DNA from: Leptidea sinapis
Lineage: Eukaryota > Arthropoda > Insecta > Lepidoptera > Pieridae
DNA length: 64,000 nt
NCBI RefSeq assembly: GCF_905404315.1
Contig: NC_066312.1
Coordinates: 14,557,001 to 14,621,000 of the forward strand
Reading direction: 5' to 3'
The notes under the pieces are model-generated. The model saw only the letters and a list, made by a program, of their open reading frames with translations. It did no database searches and was not told where the DNA came from. Position 1 is the stretch's first letter, and the number at the start of each line of letters is the position of its first letter. A program made the position numbers and the translations under genes. Below, piece after piece: positions 1 to 11,568 of this stretch.

Positions 1-1690
1 AGAATAAAACAAAAATTAAGGGAAAAATAAATTACGGGAGGTCGGGAAGTGGAAAATGGGGGGTGTTTTAGGGTAAAACACGGTTTATCTCGATTTCCGG
101 CAAAACTACAAGTCCTATGGCAAAAAGTTAATTGGCAAAGTTGTAGGTAATAAAGAGATCTACAACTTTTGTAATTACACTTTTTTCACATAACCTCAAA
201 ATTTAGGTGAAAAAGAAAAAAACAAGATTTTGGTTTTTTATTTATATCTTTATCAAAAAAAATTTTTTTTTCTACGAAATTTGGTGAAAATTTACCTTTT
301 TATGTCCCAAACACATTTACACTGTTAAATCAAATAAATTACAATTACATTCCTACTATTATTTTGTTTCACTTTTTATCATTTTCAAAGGCTTCGGCAC
401 TGGTCTATCACTACAAGCGTCGCTTTTGAAATATTCCATGAAAATTAATTTTCAAGACATCATATTTACGATCAAGCAGTGTTTTTGTATTATATTGTAG
501 AGATATTTATAAGACCTTTCCCCTATTGTACGACATATGAATTAACTTCTAAGAAATGTTTTGGGTACAATATGTATCGCACATTTCACGAAGTATTTTT
601 TTATTATTGTAAATGTCTTCTGAGTAGATACCTACCATTTCAATTAGCATTTCAAATACAGGGTTTTTGCTTCTCTCGTGAATTAATATTAAGATCTGAG
701 ATGGAGTGCCTAATGTATTATTTAAATCTATCTGCGTTACTCGAATCGTTTCATTGATACACATTATACACTTTTGAAAAAAGAGAAAATCTTTTCTGTT
801 TTTCAGTATTTACTAAATAAGTTAATAGTCGTATAATCCATTGACTAAATCGCTGATAAAATATAAATTTAATATTCTTAATTATTATTCTAATGTCGCT
901 CGTCACCCACTAAAAACATTTCTCAATTTTTTTTAACATAAAAAATGTTATGTCAAAATGATTTAATGTTATGGAATGTGTCTTGAAACTGTTCATGTGA
1001 TTCGTCAGTCTCAATGTAAAGGTAAGGTAAAGGTATTTCGTCTGTTTTTAATTATTGCATTTAATTTCTAAAATAGAAGCAGCCTTACTATTATAGCCTT
1101 TTATCAAGGGCTATCTGGCAATAAAAGATCTTTTATAATAAGTCTAAATATTTCGTAGATTAGTCGGAACAGAGAGACACTTAAAATTAAAAAAATAACA
1201 TGAAATATTAAACATAAAATATGGCGTTAAGTAACATTTAAAACTTCAAATGTGTTAAGGTAATAGCCGTTATTATGATATAACAGACAAGACACTTTTT
1301 TTCAAAATTATGAATCTTTTATGTTTTCTTTAGTGTGAAGAAATTTATATTACAATTGAGGTTTATATGAATATAAAATATTTAGTATATATTTAGTTAT
1401 TATAGTATTATATATTATTTAGTATAGTCTCAATGGTGTATTTCTCGATAGAATCTAATATGAATTCAGAATTTTCATAAGTACATAATGTAAAAATTTG
1501 TAGACTGTTAATAAAAGCTCTGACAATTTTAAACTCTAGTAAAATTTTAATAGCCTTTTCACTATAGCACTCCATGCTTTAATAATTTTAAAATGAAGGA
1601 GATCATATCGGAACATAAGCAATTTTTAAAAACAGATATTTTTTTGTATTTCTTGTTTAAGAATAAAATAATAATAAGTCGAATTAATGA
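1..1690. other. No gene seen; AT-rich, possible old repeat at the left edge
   Basis: No supported coding sequence. The first 400 bases (GC-richer at 40-130, then A/T runs) have the texture of an old interspersed repeat, but no second copy lies in this window, so I cannot classify it. From 420 to 1690 the sequence is AT-rich with only short chance reading frames. Confidence 0.6.
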
Positions 1691-1692
1691 TG

Positions 1693-1870
1693 GATGATTG
1701 CGAAACTGTAAAAAGTGGTAGTGGGCAGGGCTCGAAGGATAGATGACCGGTAGAGCAGTAAAGTGAGGACAGCGCAGGACCGATCGGGGAGATCAATGGG
1801 GGAGGCCTTCGTCCAGCAATGGACGTCTTTAGGCTGAAGTGATAATCATTAAGATGATGACGATGAAGTT
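1693..1870 (+). mobile_element. LINE 3'-end fragment, internally deleted
   Basis: This reads like the end of the reverse transcriptase ORF of a common insect LINE. A GTGGGCAGGG block is followed by ATAGATGACCGGTAGAGCAG, then a jump to GCGCAGGACCGATC and a terminal GGAGGCCTTCGTCCAGCAA block. It finishes in GATGATGA-type triplets, the usual tail of this family. The middle of the ORF end is deleted, so no frame is intact. A minus-strand relative lies at 3100-3400. The family assignment rests on recognition of the terminal peptide and tail. Confidence 0.6.
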
Positions 1871-1982
1871 GAATTGAAAAATGTAGATGCAAGCGTTTTG
1901 TTAAGCGTAGAAATGATAAAACTGATGGAATCTGCTATATTTCTTAGCATTACCTATATTTAAGGTTTGGCTAATAGACTTA

Positions 1983-2340
1983 GTTCGGTTAAAAAGTTTA
2001 GACAACTAACAGACATAAATACAAAGCGACTAGTTTAATTCTGTTATTTTCAATGTACTATGGTATACTGCTATGGGGCAATGCTGCCTATATTAATACC
2101 ATAATATTTGTGCTGCAGAAGAGGGATGTTCGAGATATTTATAACATAGGTCGTAAAAAATCATTGAGAGATATATAATATAAAGAAATAAACATTTTGA
2201 CTGTTACCTCTCAATATATTCTTGACTATGTTATGTATATACATAGGCTCATAAGTAAATTTACTAGAAACTGCCATGACCATAATGTTAACTTAAAATT
2301 TTTAGAACAAATATAATACGAAACACATCCTCAGAATGCA
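1983..2340 (+). mobile_element. LINE (family C) reverse transcriptase C-terminal remnant
   Basis: Across frameshifts the plus strand encodes the C-terminal part of a jockey/CR1-type LINE ORF2: a VKKFRQLTDINTKRLV-like start, a WGNAAYINT-like segment, VLQKR, then FKEINILTV-like text and SQYILDYVMYIHRLISKFTRN. The same peptide region recurs at 20716-21175 and 49419-49709, which supports a family assignment. It is a dead 5'-truncated copy and directly abuts a minus-strand RT scrap at 2355-2490. Confidence 0.65.
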
Positions 2341-2354
2341 TTGTTCACCTCGTT

Positions 2355-2490
2355 ATCAATATTCATACGACTATGGCGTTTCACTTTAAAAATAATAGAA
2401 GTAGCTTCGGCAAAGAAGACGTTGTTAATATAAATAATAAACAAGAAAGGACCGTAAATAGAACCCTGCGGAACCTATTTCTACAGGATT
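2355..2490 (-). mobile_element. LINE reverse transcriptase palm fragment (PQGS motif)
   Basis: On the minus strand, about 2485 to 2420 reads VPQGSIYGPFLFIIYINNV, close to the conserved PQGS-x-LGPLLF block of LINE reverse transcriptases, the region just before the YADD catalytic motif. No YADD follows in frame. The copy is a short scrap in the orientation opposite to the neighbouring LINE C remnant, so the two come from separate insertions or a rearrangement. Confidence 0.5.
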
Positions 2491-2540
2491 TCCGAAAAAG
2501 TACTTATATTTTCGAAGTATGATTAATAAAAATTTGTATT

Positions 2541-3095
2541 CGAATTTTTGACATCATAATGTTTAAGTTTTAGGAGTAACGGAGATACATTTTTTTGGGA
2601 CTGGATAAGGTGATGTCTAATAATCGTGTTATCCCAGTAAAAATGTAACTAATTTCTTATTGTTAACAGGCTATAATTTTTTTGTAAAATCTAACCGGGA
2701 TCATGAAATTATAATAAAAAAGCAAACACCTGATACATTTCCTGTATCTATTTATGATCAACATGGCAAAGAAATGCGTATAATAGAACATTTGTAACAT
2801 ACACTAGTAACATACTGTACACTGGCACTAGGCTTTGGGAGAATATAAAATTGAAGAATTCCGTCTACCTATCAATGAGTTTGGTTAAAATCTTCTACGC
2901 TGTAAGATGCAATCCAGGCACACAAGTAGAAAAACTATAATATACTAAACTATGTACTGCTTGACACCAACTCATCGATTTCTGATACTAGAGTTGCTCT
3001 TACCGGATACTGTTGCAATTGCTTAGTGGGTACTGTGCTGTGCACATGTAATGTCTGTTGTGTGGAACTGTCTGTGTACTGTACACATGTAATGT
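2541..3095. other. No gene seen
   Basis: No supported ORF. Near 3030-3105 there is an imperfect tandem block built on CACATGTAATGTCT, with two copies and a short extra piece, next to the LINE fragment that follows. Confidence 0.5.
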
Positions 3096-3099
3096 CTAA

Positions 3100-3400
3100 T
3101 GTCTAATCGTGGGAACGGCATCAAGAGAAGATTGAGCTACCAGTCCCAACTTGTCGGGGGCCTACCATCACTGCGTCTTCCAGTACGTGGTTGTCATTCG
3201 AGGACTTTTCTGCCCCATTGGCTATCCGTCCGTTGAACTATGTTCCCTGACCACTGTCACGTCAGTTTCACAATTGGGCTATGTCAGTGACTTTAGTTCT
3301 CTACGGATCTCCTCATTTCTAATCTGGCAGGGAAACTACGAGCATAGGCCCCTCCATTGCCATTTGAGCGACTGGAGCTTTCTCATCAGATATCAGGCAT
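3100..3400 (-). mobile_element. LINE reverse transcriptase C-terminal fragment
   Basis: The minus strand, with frameshifts, reads MAMEGPMLVVSLPD, RNEEIRRELKSLT, then DG-PMGQKSPRMTTTYWKT. This is the C-terminal tail of a LINE ORF2 of the type whose 3' end appears at 1693-1870. Several stops and frame changes make it a pseudogene. The GC-richer composition against an AT-rich background fits a transposed segment. Confidence 0.6.
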
Positions 3401-3889
3401 CTCTTTACTATTTATTTAAATTATTTAAATTTTCTACGATGTTGCTAATCTTAATAGAAAACTGACAATAGCACATACGTACACATTAATTAGTCCACCA
3501 AATGTCCACTTAGTTATTTTAATTTTGTAAACACTAAAACAATTTTCCTTGCATAGTCTGGCATTCAACGGATACCTGAAAAATACAGCCGTCTTCGGCA
3601 GGCAGATTTGTAAACAATACCCCTCGCTATGTCCTATTTATAACAATAAGTAACTAACTTCTACTGATTAGAATTGAGTATAGAAAATCTCAAGCTGGGA
3701 AAAACGAAAAACAAAACTAATTTTTACAGCTGTGGGAACTTGGTATAGCAACTATAATGATACGTAAATTGCCAAATAATTTCGTAGTGCATAATATAGG
3801 TTTTTATTTAGTTGTTTTGAGATGTTTTCATGGGATGTTATTACAGGAAAAACAAAATAATAAAACATGTTTATAATACTGTACTTGTT

Positions 3890-4147
3890 AATTACGTATG
3901 GTTGCCCTAGGAGGATCGCCAACTTTGCAGTTTCGCCGTTAATTGTGGAAGTGTCGGATATCTGATAGCTGACCCCAATTTGTCGACTCGTGTTAATTTA
4001 AAATAATTAAGACATTCATTATATATTCACACTTCGAATAGATTAGATTATTTTAGTTTTAATATATTTAATTGTACTTTAAATTTAATTAAAGTGTTAT
4101 GAGAGATTTTGGTTATTTTTCGAATCATTGGTTGCCGCAAAACTACT
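3890..4147 (+). repeat. Probable degraded 5' LTR of a gypsy/errantivirus-like element
   Basis: This stretch lies immediately 5' of a tRNA-Ser-type primer binding site and contains a TATATA box near 4020, as expected for an LTR promoter. The left boundary cannot be fixed because the matching 3' LTR is not in view. The call depends on the primer site and the gag/protease remnant downstream. Confidence 0.35.
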
Positions 4148-4165
4148 TAGCGCAGTCGGTAGGAT
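4148..4165 (+). promoter_or_regulatory. Primer binding site complementary to tRNA-Ser
   Basis: TAGCGCAGTCGGTAGGAT is complementary, with one mismatch, to the 3' end of a serine tRNA (CCA end plus acceptor and T-stem). This is the minus-strand primer site of insect gypsy-like elements of the 17.6/297 type. Its position before a gag/protease remnant fits. Confidence 0.6.
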
Positions 4166-4258
4166 ATTCGCGAGTAGTATTCGAGACTTATCTTTCTTCG
4201 ATAATTACGTTGAGAAGCTACTTCGGGTGCTTTCAAGCAGAGGATACCAAGAATCAAT

Positions 4259-5625
4259 ATGTCTGCAGCAGCCCAGGAGAAATCAAACTTCGATTCACGG
4301 AGAGAAAACAGAAATTAAGTACATGTACTTACATGTACTTCATTCCTGTTCACTCATTCCGTGAACAGGCTATTACTTATTAGGAACAAGGTAGTAAGAC
4401 ACCGCAAGAAATCTACGAACACTTTCAAACTTTGTAAGTACTATTATGACTTATGTGACTACCATTGAAGCAAAAAGTGAACTTTATAAGAAGGTGATGA
4501 TGATGATGCAACCGTTTCTACGTACGTAGAGAAACTTTTAGATGCGCCCTCCTACCAAAGAAAATTCACTTGAATACGTACAAGAGGAGCTAATGTACCC
4601 CTAACGTCAACTCCGCACTACCCTCCCTATCTTTTGCATCCCCACGTCGACAGAATTTTCACTAACGCGGCGATTGGGAGGCACCACTGGGGCCCCGCAT
4701 AGTTAGTACTTCTTCTCAACCGTTTAAGCTGTATCGTAAGCTCACCAATACACAAAGACTGTTCGTTGCACCTCCCCCAAAACCCTCGTAGCCATGTATT
4801 TAAGTTACAACTCACCACAAGCACAAGCCCTCAGCCTATGAGTGATATACAACGATTCACTACTAAAGAATTGCCTCCGACTAACAGAATGATTGGAGTA
4901 GGTTTGGTAATCCACCCTCAACCAATTATTTTAAATCTCCCGAGCTCAACCTGAACGACTCTGCGGCTCATAATGACTCGTACTACCTGAATACACCCAA
5001 TATTGTGACTAGGCTAATAATGGATTTTCTACAACAACAACTAATAACAATCAACTACATGACGCAGAGGCAGTTGCCCTATATCCAGATTAAAAACCCA
5101 CCTTTAAAATTACTAACTGACTAGTATTTTGTAAGCCCTGAAGCTGTCGAGAAATATTTTGAAGATTATCCCCTAAATTTTGATCCTTTTGAAGTGACTC
5201 ATATACACGCGACTACTAGGAATAATAATTCTATTAGTTTACCGTGTTTCGCTGAGTTAAATGACACTGATAGCATGAAGCTTTTCATATATCGATTTCA
5301 TGAATACTTCAACGGGCTCATAGGTCTACATTTACTTAGCAGTTGGGAGGCTCGAATTGATTTGAGAGAAGGCAGACTATTACTCGCTCTGCCTCAAATT
5401 CCACCAGGATGTACAACTCTTGTAACGTGAACTTAAATGAGGACATCATTCCAGCGGGAACTTCTTAAATCATTCGTATTCCCGTAAATACTATCGACGG
5501 AGACGTGTTCGTTAGCCCTCTGTAACTGTATCATTCACGAATAACTGCGTATTGCTAACATTGCTTATAAAGCTGAAAGAAATCTGAAGCGGCTGAATAA
5601 TTTATGGTAGATAGCCCATGCTTAT
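4259..5625 (+). pseudogene. Gag and retropepsin remnant of a gypsy/errantivirus-like retroelement
   Basis: A possible gag start (MSAAAQEKSNFDS) lies at 4259 and soon breaks. From about 5060 the frame is clearer: VSPEAVEKYFEDYPLNFDP, then PCFAELNDTDSMKLFIYRF, HEYFNGLIGLHLLSSW and NVNLNEDIIPAGTS-like text. This is the protease region of an insect gypsy-type polyprotein. The retropepsin active-site position reads LLTD then a TAG stop (Asp codon 5119-5121, stop 5122-5124), so the catalytic triad is broken. No reverse transcriptase, integrase, envelope or 3' LTR follows, so the insertion is truncated or deleted. It is an inert relic. Confidence 0.6.
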
Positions 5626-5629
5626 GAAA

Positions 5630-6450
5630 AGTGACTTAGCCACTTTTGTTTAGAGAATGGAATGAGGCATCGGTGAAATTAAATTAAAACCTTTGAAATT
5701 GTGAACAATATACGGTAATTATGCCTTGTAAACTCGTGACCAAACTCGCGCCAGCCGCTCGTAATTAATATGAACACGTGAAGCAATACTGTTTACTAAG
5801 TAATAATGGACTGAAACGAAAGCCAGAATGTCTACATCCCAATCAACATCTCTACAGCTGCTTAACTAGTAAATATAATTTCAAATAGCAACAAGTGATT
5901 CATGTATATTATATTTTTCAAACTACATTTACTTATCTTAAAACTGAAACTATATTATTGTTATTTCATTTCAATAAGGTTGAGAATCAAATACAATTTT
6001 TTAAAACCTTTCAATCTATTAGTATTAGTCGTATCTCTCGTCTATACCAGGCTGTTGATGGAATTATTGCTTTTGAACGGATTCATAATCCTTCTTCGGC
6101 AGGAAGCTTTGAATTTTTCACAATAGTTCGTTTTACAGGGATAAAATTCCATTGTGTTTTTTATCTACGTATATGTGAAAGGTGGATCAAACTTTTAGCT
6201 ATTGTTAGTAAATTTTGAATTTATATGATTTCCTATTACGGATATGGTACATTATTATAAATGGTGAATAAGTTCTATGATTTATTATAACGGAACCTTT
6301 AATAAAGTGGACCATTTGTGTCTGATTCGTGTGCCGAGGGTCCGAACTAATAAAAAACAAGAACTATGAATTTACATAAAACAATAAGAAAAATGCTAAA
6401 CAATAAAATGTACTCTTACTAGGAAGGCTGTTTGAAAAGGAAATAAATCT
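5630..6450. other. No gene seen
   Basis: AT-rich sequence after the retroelement relic. Open frames at 5895-6218 have low-complexity composition and no recognisable motif. Confidence 0.55.
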
Positions 6451-6456
6451 ATTTAC

Positions 6457-6553
6457 CATCTGCAAGTAGAGGCTGGGCGTCCACATTGGGTTTTCCTGCG
6501 GGGCATAGCGGCAGCGCAAGTGACGATGCGATGGGTACGCCGTCCGCCTCCAC
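6457..6553 (-). CDS. Internal exon of an unidentified host gene
   Basis: On the minus strand a GC-rich 97-nt block is flanked by an acceptor (TTTTTGTTATAG) and a donor (G/GTAAAT). In the frame starting at its first base it reads VEADGVPIASSLALP, then LCPAGKPNVDAQPLLAD plus one extra G. All three frames happen to be open, so the frame is inferred. This one is chosen because it accepts the phase-0 end of exon 57687-57866. The peptide is proline- and alanine-rich, like a disordered linker, with no domain I recognise. The contrast with the surrounding AT-rich DNA and both splice signals support a real exon. Confidence 0.55.
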
Positions 6554-6619
6554 CTATAACAAAAATTAATTATTAATTAAAGTTAGCAGAACGTTTTACA
6601 ATTTTTCAAGTTTTTTTTT

Positions 6620-6865
6620 ATGCAAAACGAGTATCACCGCCGCCCACATTCTCTTGCAACACCAGAGGAATCACAGGATCGTTGTGGGCCTTAAGGTGCA
6701 AGCGCTTTTTTTGAAGGTACCCATGTCGTATCGCCCTGGAAACAACGCACAAGGAAGCTCATTCCATAGGTTTGTAGCGTGGAAGAAAGTTCCTTGTAAA
6801 CCGCACTATGGAGGACCGCCACACATCCAGATGGTGGGGACTATATCATAATTGCGCCTTGTGTC
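6620..6865 (-). mobile_element. LINE family B 3' region
   Basis: A jockey-type LINE tail in minus orientation. The plus strand shows ATCACCGCCGCCCACATTCT, GAAGGTACCCATGTCGTAT and AACCGCACTATGGAGGACCG. Reversed, these encode the STVRF-type segment near the end of ORF2. At least eight other copies occur in this window. Frameshifts and stops are present. It is colinear with the RT block at 6870-7350, from which it is separated by an internal deletion. Confidence 0.7.
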
Positions 6866-6869
6866 ATAC

Positions 6870-7350
6870 ACGATCAAAGGCCTTCGCTTTATCCAGGCTA
6901 ACTGCCAGGCGTTACCCCTTGCTTTCGATAGCCGCCGCCTATCTGTATTTTAGGTATACCAGAAGATCGCCTGCCAACCGACCATGGCGATAGCGGTACT
7001 GTCAGTCGTTGATCAACTGGTGACCATCTAGATATACCAAGAGCTCGCGATGAAACTTGTTCTCCAAAATTTTGTAGAGCAGGGAGGTAATAGCTATAGG
7101 CCTATAGTTTGCCGGATCCGAACTGTCTCCATTTTGGATCGGATGGACTAGGGCAGACTTCCATGAGTCAGGGACTACACCTTTTGAAAATGAGGTGCTG
7201 GAAAAGATTTGTTAGCACCGGCGTCAACTCAGGGGCACACCTCCTAACGATTTCCGATTCCACGATTGGAGAAATGCCATCCGGCCCGCTTAAATTTCTT
7301 ACGTCCAACGAAAACAGAGCTCGCCGAACAGTTTTCTTTTCCTAATCTGT
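6870..7350 (-). mobile_element. LINE family B reverse transcriptase palm remnant
   Basis: Read on the minus strand, with stops and frameshifts, this encodes HPIQNGDSSDPANYRPIAI-like text followed by SLLYKILENKFHRELLVYL, GHQLINDRQYRYRHGRSAG and DLLVYL. These are reverse transcriptase motifs 1-2 and the start of the palm of a jockey-type LINE. The catalytic YADD region is missing because the sequence jumps to the C-terminal tail at 6865. It is a dead, internally deleted copy. Confidence 0.65.
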
Positions 7351-7374
7351 ACTTTAGATCTGACACCTGACTGG

Positions 7375-7535
7375 ATTTGCTTTGTAGTACGTGAAATAAA
7401 GCTCCTTGAAAACCGCACTGTGCAGGACCACCTCACATCCAGATGGTGGTTATGATATGCTAATTTGTGGCGTGTCGTGTGCAGGTGGAATTCGGCTTCA
7501 GGAATTAGGTGAAACAGCTCTTTTTATTCAATACA
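7375..7535 (-). mobile_element. Second LINE family B C-terminal fragment
   Basis: A further copy of the family B tail segment (AGCTCCTTGAAAACCGCACT, then CACATCCAGATGGTGG) lies upstream, in element orientation, of the RT block. A tail cannot precede the palm in one element, so this is an independent insertion or a duplication. Confidence 0.6.
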
Positions 7536-7539
7536 TTTG

Positions 7540-8150
7540 AGAGCAACGCATGAAAAAAATAATCTTTTTCGTTTAATTTTAAAATTGATGCCAATTGCAG
7601 GTTCAATTTCACAGAGTGAAATAATCATTGTAAACATGTTTATAGTTTGCTATGTATACATTATTATATAACTTTGAAGTATGTTTTTCCTAAAAAAGTA
7701 TAATAAAACTTATAAAATATTATAAAAGTGGTGATTTAGTCCATAACGTATTCTCATTTTATGCAAATAGAAAATTTTAATCAATAGAACAGTGAATATT
7801 GTCGTTTGTCTGTACTAATAAATCATGGACATGAATAGCACCAAAACCACATTTAGATCATTCTGAGATGATGACCAATTTCATCTTAATCAAAAATAAC
7901 GTTGATATTAGGTAAGATTCATTTAAAAAAAATGTTTATTACATTTAATATCTGTTGCTTTTTCTCATAAACTTTTAAATATTTTTAATGTTTAGCATAC
8001 GATCGCCGGCAGTGATAGGAAATATTTTATTAGGCCGCTGCTACGCGAATTCATAATTCAGGTTAGTATTTATTGTATATAATATTATGTTCTCCTCGTC
8101 AAGTCAAGTATTCTATGTATTAAATAAAGTACATATAATGAGACTCACAT
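7540..8150. other. No gene seen
   Basis: AT-rich with short chance ORFs only. No repeat shared with the rest of the window was recognised. Confidence 0.5.
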
Positions 8151-8156
8151 TCTTAC

Positions 8157-8189
8157 CTATCGGTGGATCAAGGCCTTTAGACATTGCGG
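8157..8189 (-). CDS. Candidate 33-nt microexon (speculative)
   Basis: On the minus strand TTTCCTTACAACAG precedes a 33-nt block that ends at a consensus donor (ATAG/GTAAGAA). One frame reads AMSKGLDPPI and contains an ATG; the other two have stops. Its phase does not match the phase-0 exits of the two better exons, so it would have to be an alternative first coding exon or belong to another transcript. It could also be chance. Confidence 0.22.
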   Translation of the reverse strand, partial: PQCLKALIHR

Positions 8190-8194
8190 CTGTT

Positions 8195-8738
8195 GTAAGG
8201 AAACTCTTCGCACTATCAAAACAATTCCCATAGTAAAATTTATTTTACATAATTGTAGCTGACTGAAATAATAACAGAAAATTTTGTATGTTCAGGTTTG
8301 ACGCTATCATTCCCGGTTCTTCAGTTTTAAGTGCTTAATTTTATCCAAATTTATAAAAACAGAAAAAATATTATGAAATTTTTATTGCTCAGTTTGAATA
8401 CTGCTTTGCGGTTATATTATGAAAGATGACACAGTTTTGACGAAACTTGTCTTTTATGACGTATTTGAACGTAGTGTTTAAATTCTCTTTGGACGTATTC
8501 TTAGCTTGCTGTGGGTTGTCATTATGGAAAATGAAAACTCGTTCCGTAAAAAGATATTGTCGATTATATTAATAAATGTACTGATTCAATGATATAACTT
8601 ATGTAAATAAATAAATGAAGAGCCGTTTTTTTCCTTCGGTTATACTGCGAAAACTGCTGAATCGACCGGAATAATACTTATGAAGCGTGTTTCGGAGCAG
8701 TTGACCTGCCTGTAAGTCATCTAGTTAATAAACATCCA
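8195..8738. other. No gene seen
   Basis: AT-rich intergenic or intronic sequence without recognisable motifs. Confidence 0.5.
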
Positions 8739-8741
8739 GGC

Positions 8742-9173
8742 TTATTACAGTTGACTGAATTTAGTCGTCTTAAGTCAGTCATAACTGAATTTATAAAAGT
8801 ATAATCGAATTGAGCAAGCCAGCATCCTAAATTCAGAAGCAAGTGTGCTTTCTGACTGACAAAATCATTTAGAAGCCAAATTAGAAACGAATTTAGGAAG
8901 GTGTAATCGCAATAAGTTAATATTCTTTCACCCATGTTCTTCCCTTTCTTTTTTCAATTTTAATTGAGCCAACGGCAACGGCAACGGCCAATTTTATACT
9001 GGCCTGGACAACACTGGAGCAATTCTCGTACTTATATGAAACATCCGAATTCGTCGCGCTTTAAGTTGTGACTGATTCAGTAACCAAATTTAGGACAGTG
9101 TGATCAGAAGCTTCTAATATGTTTCTAAATTTGCTTCTGAATTTAGATGACTAAATTCAGTCAAGTTTAATAA
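8742..9173. mobile_element. MITE-like element with about 30-bp terminal inverted repeats
   Basis: The left end TTATTACAGTTGACTGAAT (continuing TTAGTCGTCT) is mirrored at the right end by AGATGACTAAATTCAGTCAA followed by GTTTAATAA. Inside, the motif CTGAATTTAG and its complement recur several times in both orientations. There is no transposase ORF. A target duplication is not clear, although TTA-like triplets lie at both ends. Superfamily unknown. Confidence 0.55.
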
Positions 9174-11560
9174 CCGCAATAGACTTACAATATATACTTT
9201 AAATGACCTGACAGCCCGATTATGTGTTACCCTCGGAGAAATTATCAAGCCTGGAGAAGTAACATAATAAGTAGAGCTGCACAGGAATGACTTGAATTTT
9301 CTATCTTCCGTGAAACGCAAGGCCCTGAAGAGTGACAGACATAATATCTCACTATATCTGTCTTGAAATGCAAAACACTCACTTGAAGCCATTGGATTTA
9401 ATCTTGGTCACCAGTCGGGTGACCATCGCATGTGTGATTTAAAGTACTGTCTTTTAACTAAAGATTATTATAAAACAATCATAAAGCTCTTCATAACATC
9501 TTATGAAATTTTAAATTCCAGAAGATTAAAACGTAAAATTGCATCACTAGAAAGTGAGTTAATATAAAAATATAATAAATCCAAAACTTTGAAATGTTAG
9601 TTAGTTAAAAAAATTTGCCAAACTTAGCATCGAATAAATATACATTTATTATGAAGTTGAAATCAATATTTTTTATTTATTGATGTTTTCATAATTATCT
9701 GGTTATATTATCTTTGACCTGTCATTGGTTATCGCCGGTTTAATTTCTCTTTGATCGCCGTCACATCGCCGCTTTGTTGCACTGTGATAAACCTTTGCAA
9801 AACAATAATTGTTAATGAAATATATAGTGCACTCATATTAAAAACTGTAAGTGTGTGATATAAATAAAAAATAATAATATCAGTTTCGACAAAACTGCTT
9901 TGACATGTCGATCGTAAAGCACTACCACACGCTCTGCTCGTGAGGCGGGCAAAAGCGGGCTAGCGATTCCCGCTTCTAGTCCGCTTTTCTAGATCTCACC
10001 ATTTCAACTATCTAAAGGAACATTGAAGCTTGTTCTCAACATTGAACAACAGTACAGCGCTTTGTAGTACTGCTGCACCTTCAGCCGACATTTAAACCTG
10101 AGATTCTCAAATATTGAATTTTGACTGTTTTTGGATGAGAGACGTTAAAATTATGTGGATCATTCATTCAGATACTTATTCCTTTACTTATTCATTCTGA
10201 TAATTAATAAGTTGAAGATAAAAAAAATGCAGAGTTTATATATTATGTTCAAGAGTAACTAAAATTGTTTAACATTCCCGACTGTTTTATAATGTGATTC
10301 TCTAATCAAATTTAACAATAACGATGCCAAGATTAATCCGACGGGATGGGAGATTGGAAACTATTCAGACCGCTCACAATATGTGCATGAAATGTATTGG
10401 TTGACAGCGTAGTAGGTAGAATAGAATTTTAATTGAATCCGGTGGCTACAGCGACTGGTTTGGACATAACAAAAGTTAATTCTTAAATGTACTTTAATAC
10501 ATTTATAATAAGTAAAACACTTTTAGTAGTAATAGTAGGATAGTACATAGTAAATAGGCTACAGGTAGCCCTATTGCACGGAAAAACCAATCAAATTTGT
10601 ATATATTTTGTAGCGAAACATAAACTGCAAAGACGAAATGCTAATGCTTCCTATTATGGTATGTTATAATATACACGAAGAACAGACTAACACATAAAAA
10701 GTAACAGCTATTTTCGTGATGAATTCTTGAAAAGACGCGGTGAGTTTACATAACATAATATTATAGCACTGATATTAGTTAAAACCCTGCATACATAAGT
10801 AACTACTGCTATAAGAGCCAAAATGGTGAGTATTAAATGGAATCAGTTTCATAGGCGACAGCCTATCCGACATATAAGTGATAAAGGTCAGTGATGTGCA
10901 CAGAAATTCAGCTCAGCAGAGCTTAAAACGTCTATCTAGTTTAAGTGTTCCTAACTATGATAGGTAATATAGAGTGTTTTCGTACAGATAGGAAATGAAA
11001 GGAATTATTGTTTATTCACCTTCCTTTAAACAAATTTTAATGATATTATGCAATGACGTGCAAAGCTTATTAACTACAATTATTGTACTTTCTCAAATAT
11101 GTAAATTGTACGAAACATTATGTTATCAATATTGCATTTATCAAAACAAATGATTTCGTAGAGAATTATATATTCATCATAACGTTTATGCGGTTAATGT
11201 TCATTATTGTGTTTGATCACATCATTAATATTGGGACATTTTCAATCGTTGTATGGTTCATTTGATTTCGCTTTGAGTCTCTGATTGCGATGTGAAGTCA
11301 GTCATTCATATCAAAAATAATTATTTGTATTTTACTTTACATAGAAAATAATATGTTGAGTTCGTCTTCTCTATGGTTTTTGTTTAGAAAATAAGGCATT
11401 TACCCCTAGTGGGGGAACAAATCCACCTTAGGAAATACTTTAACATACAGTAATAAAACTTGAACTGAGTAACAACACCTTCCAAATAGAATATAACCAC
11501 TATTATAGTACCAATATTTGCAGCAGGAACTGGTTTGAGTTATGCGACTTCAAATACGTC
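9174..11560. other. No gene seen; one perfect hairpin
   Basis: A 21-nt hairpin lies at 9405-9425 (TGGTCACC, loop, GGTGACCA). A GC-richer patch at 9930-9990 has imperfect inverted AGCGGG/CCCGCT blocks. The rest is AT-rich with no supported gene. Confidence 0.5.
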
Positions 11561-11568
11561 ACGGCTTA

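Noticed and set aside
479..764. Overlapping open frames on both strands near the left edge
   Set aside because: Low-complexity AT-rich composition, no conserved motif, no splice signals; expected by chance.
3030..3105. Minisatellite of CACATGTAATGTCT units
   Set aside because: Only two imperfect copies and a partial one; not enough to call an array.
5895..6218. 107-codon open frame
   Set aside because: Phe/Ile/Leu-rich translation typical of AT-rich non-coding DNA; alternative frame open over the same bases.
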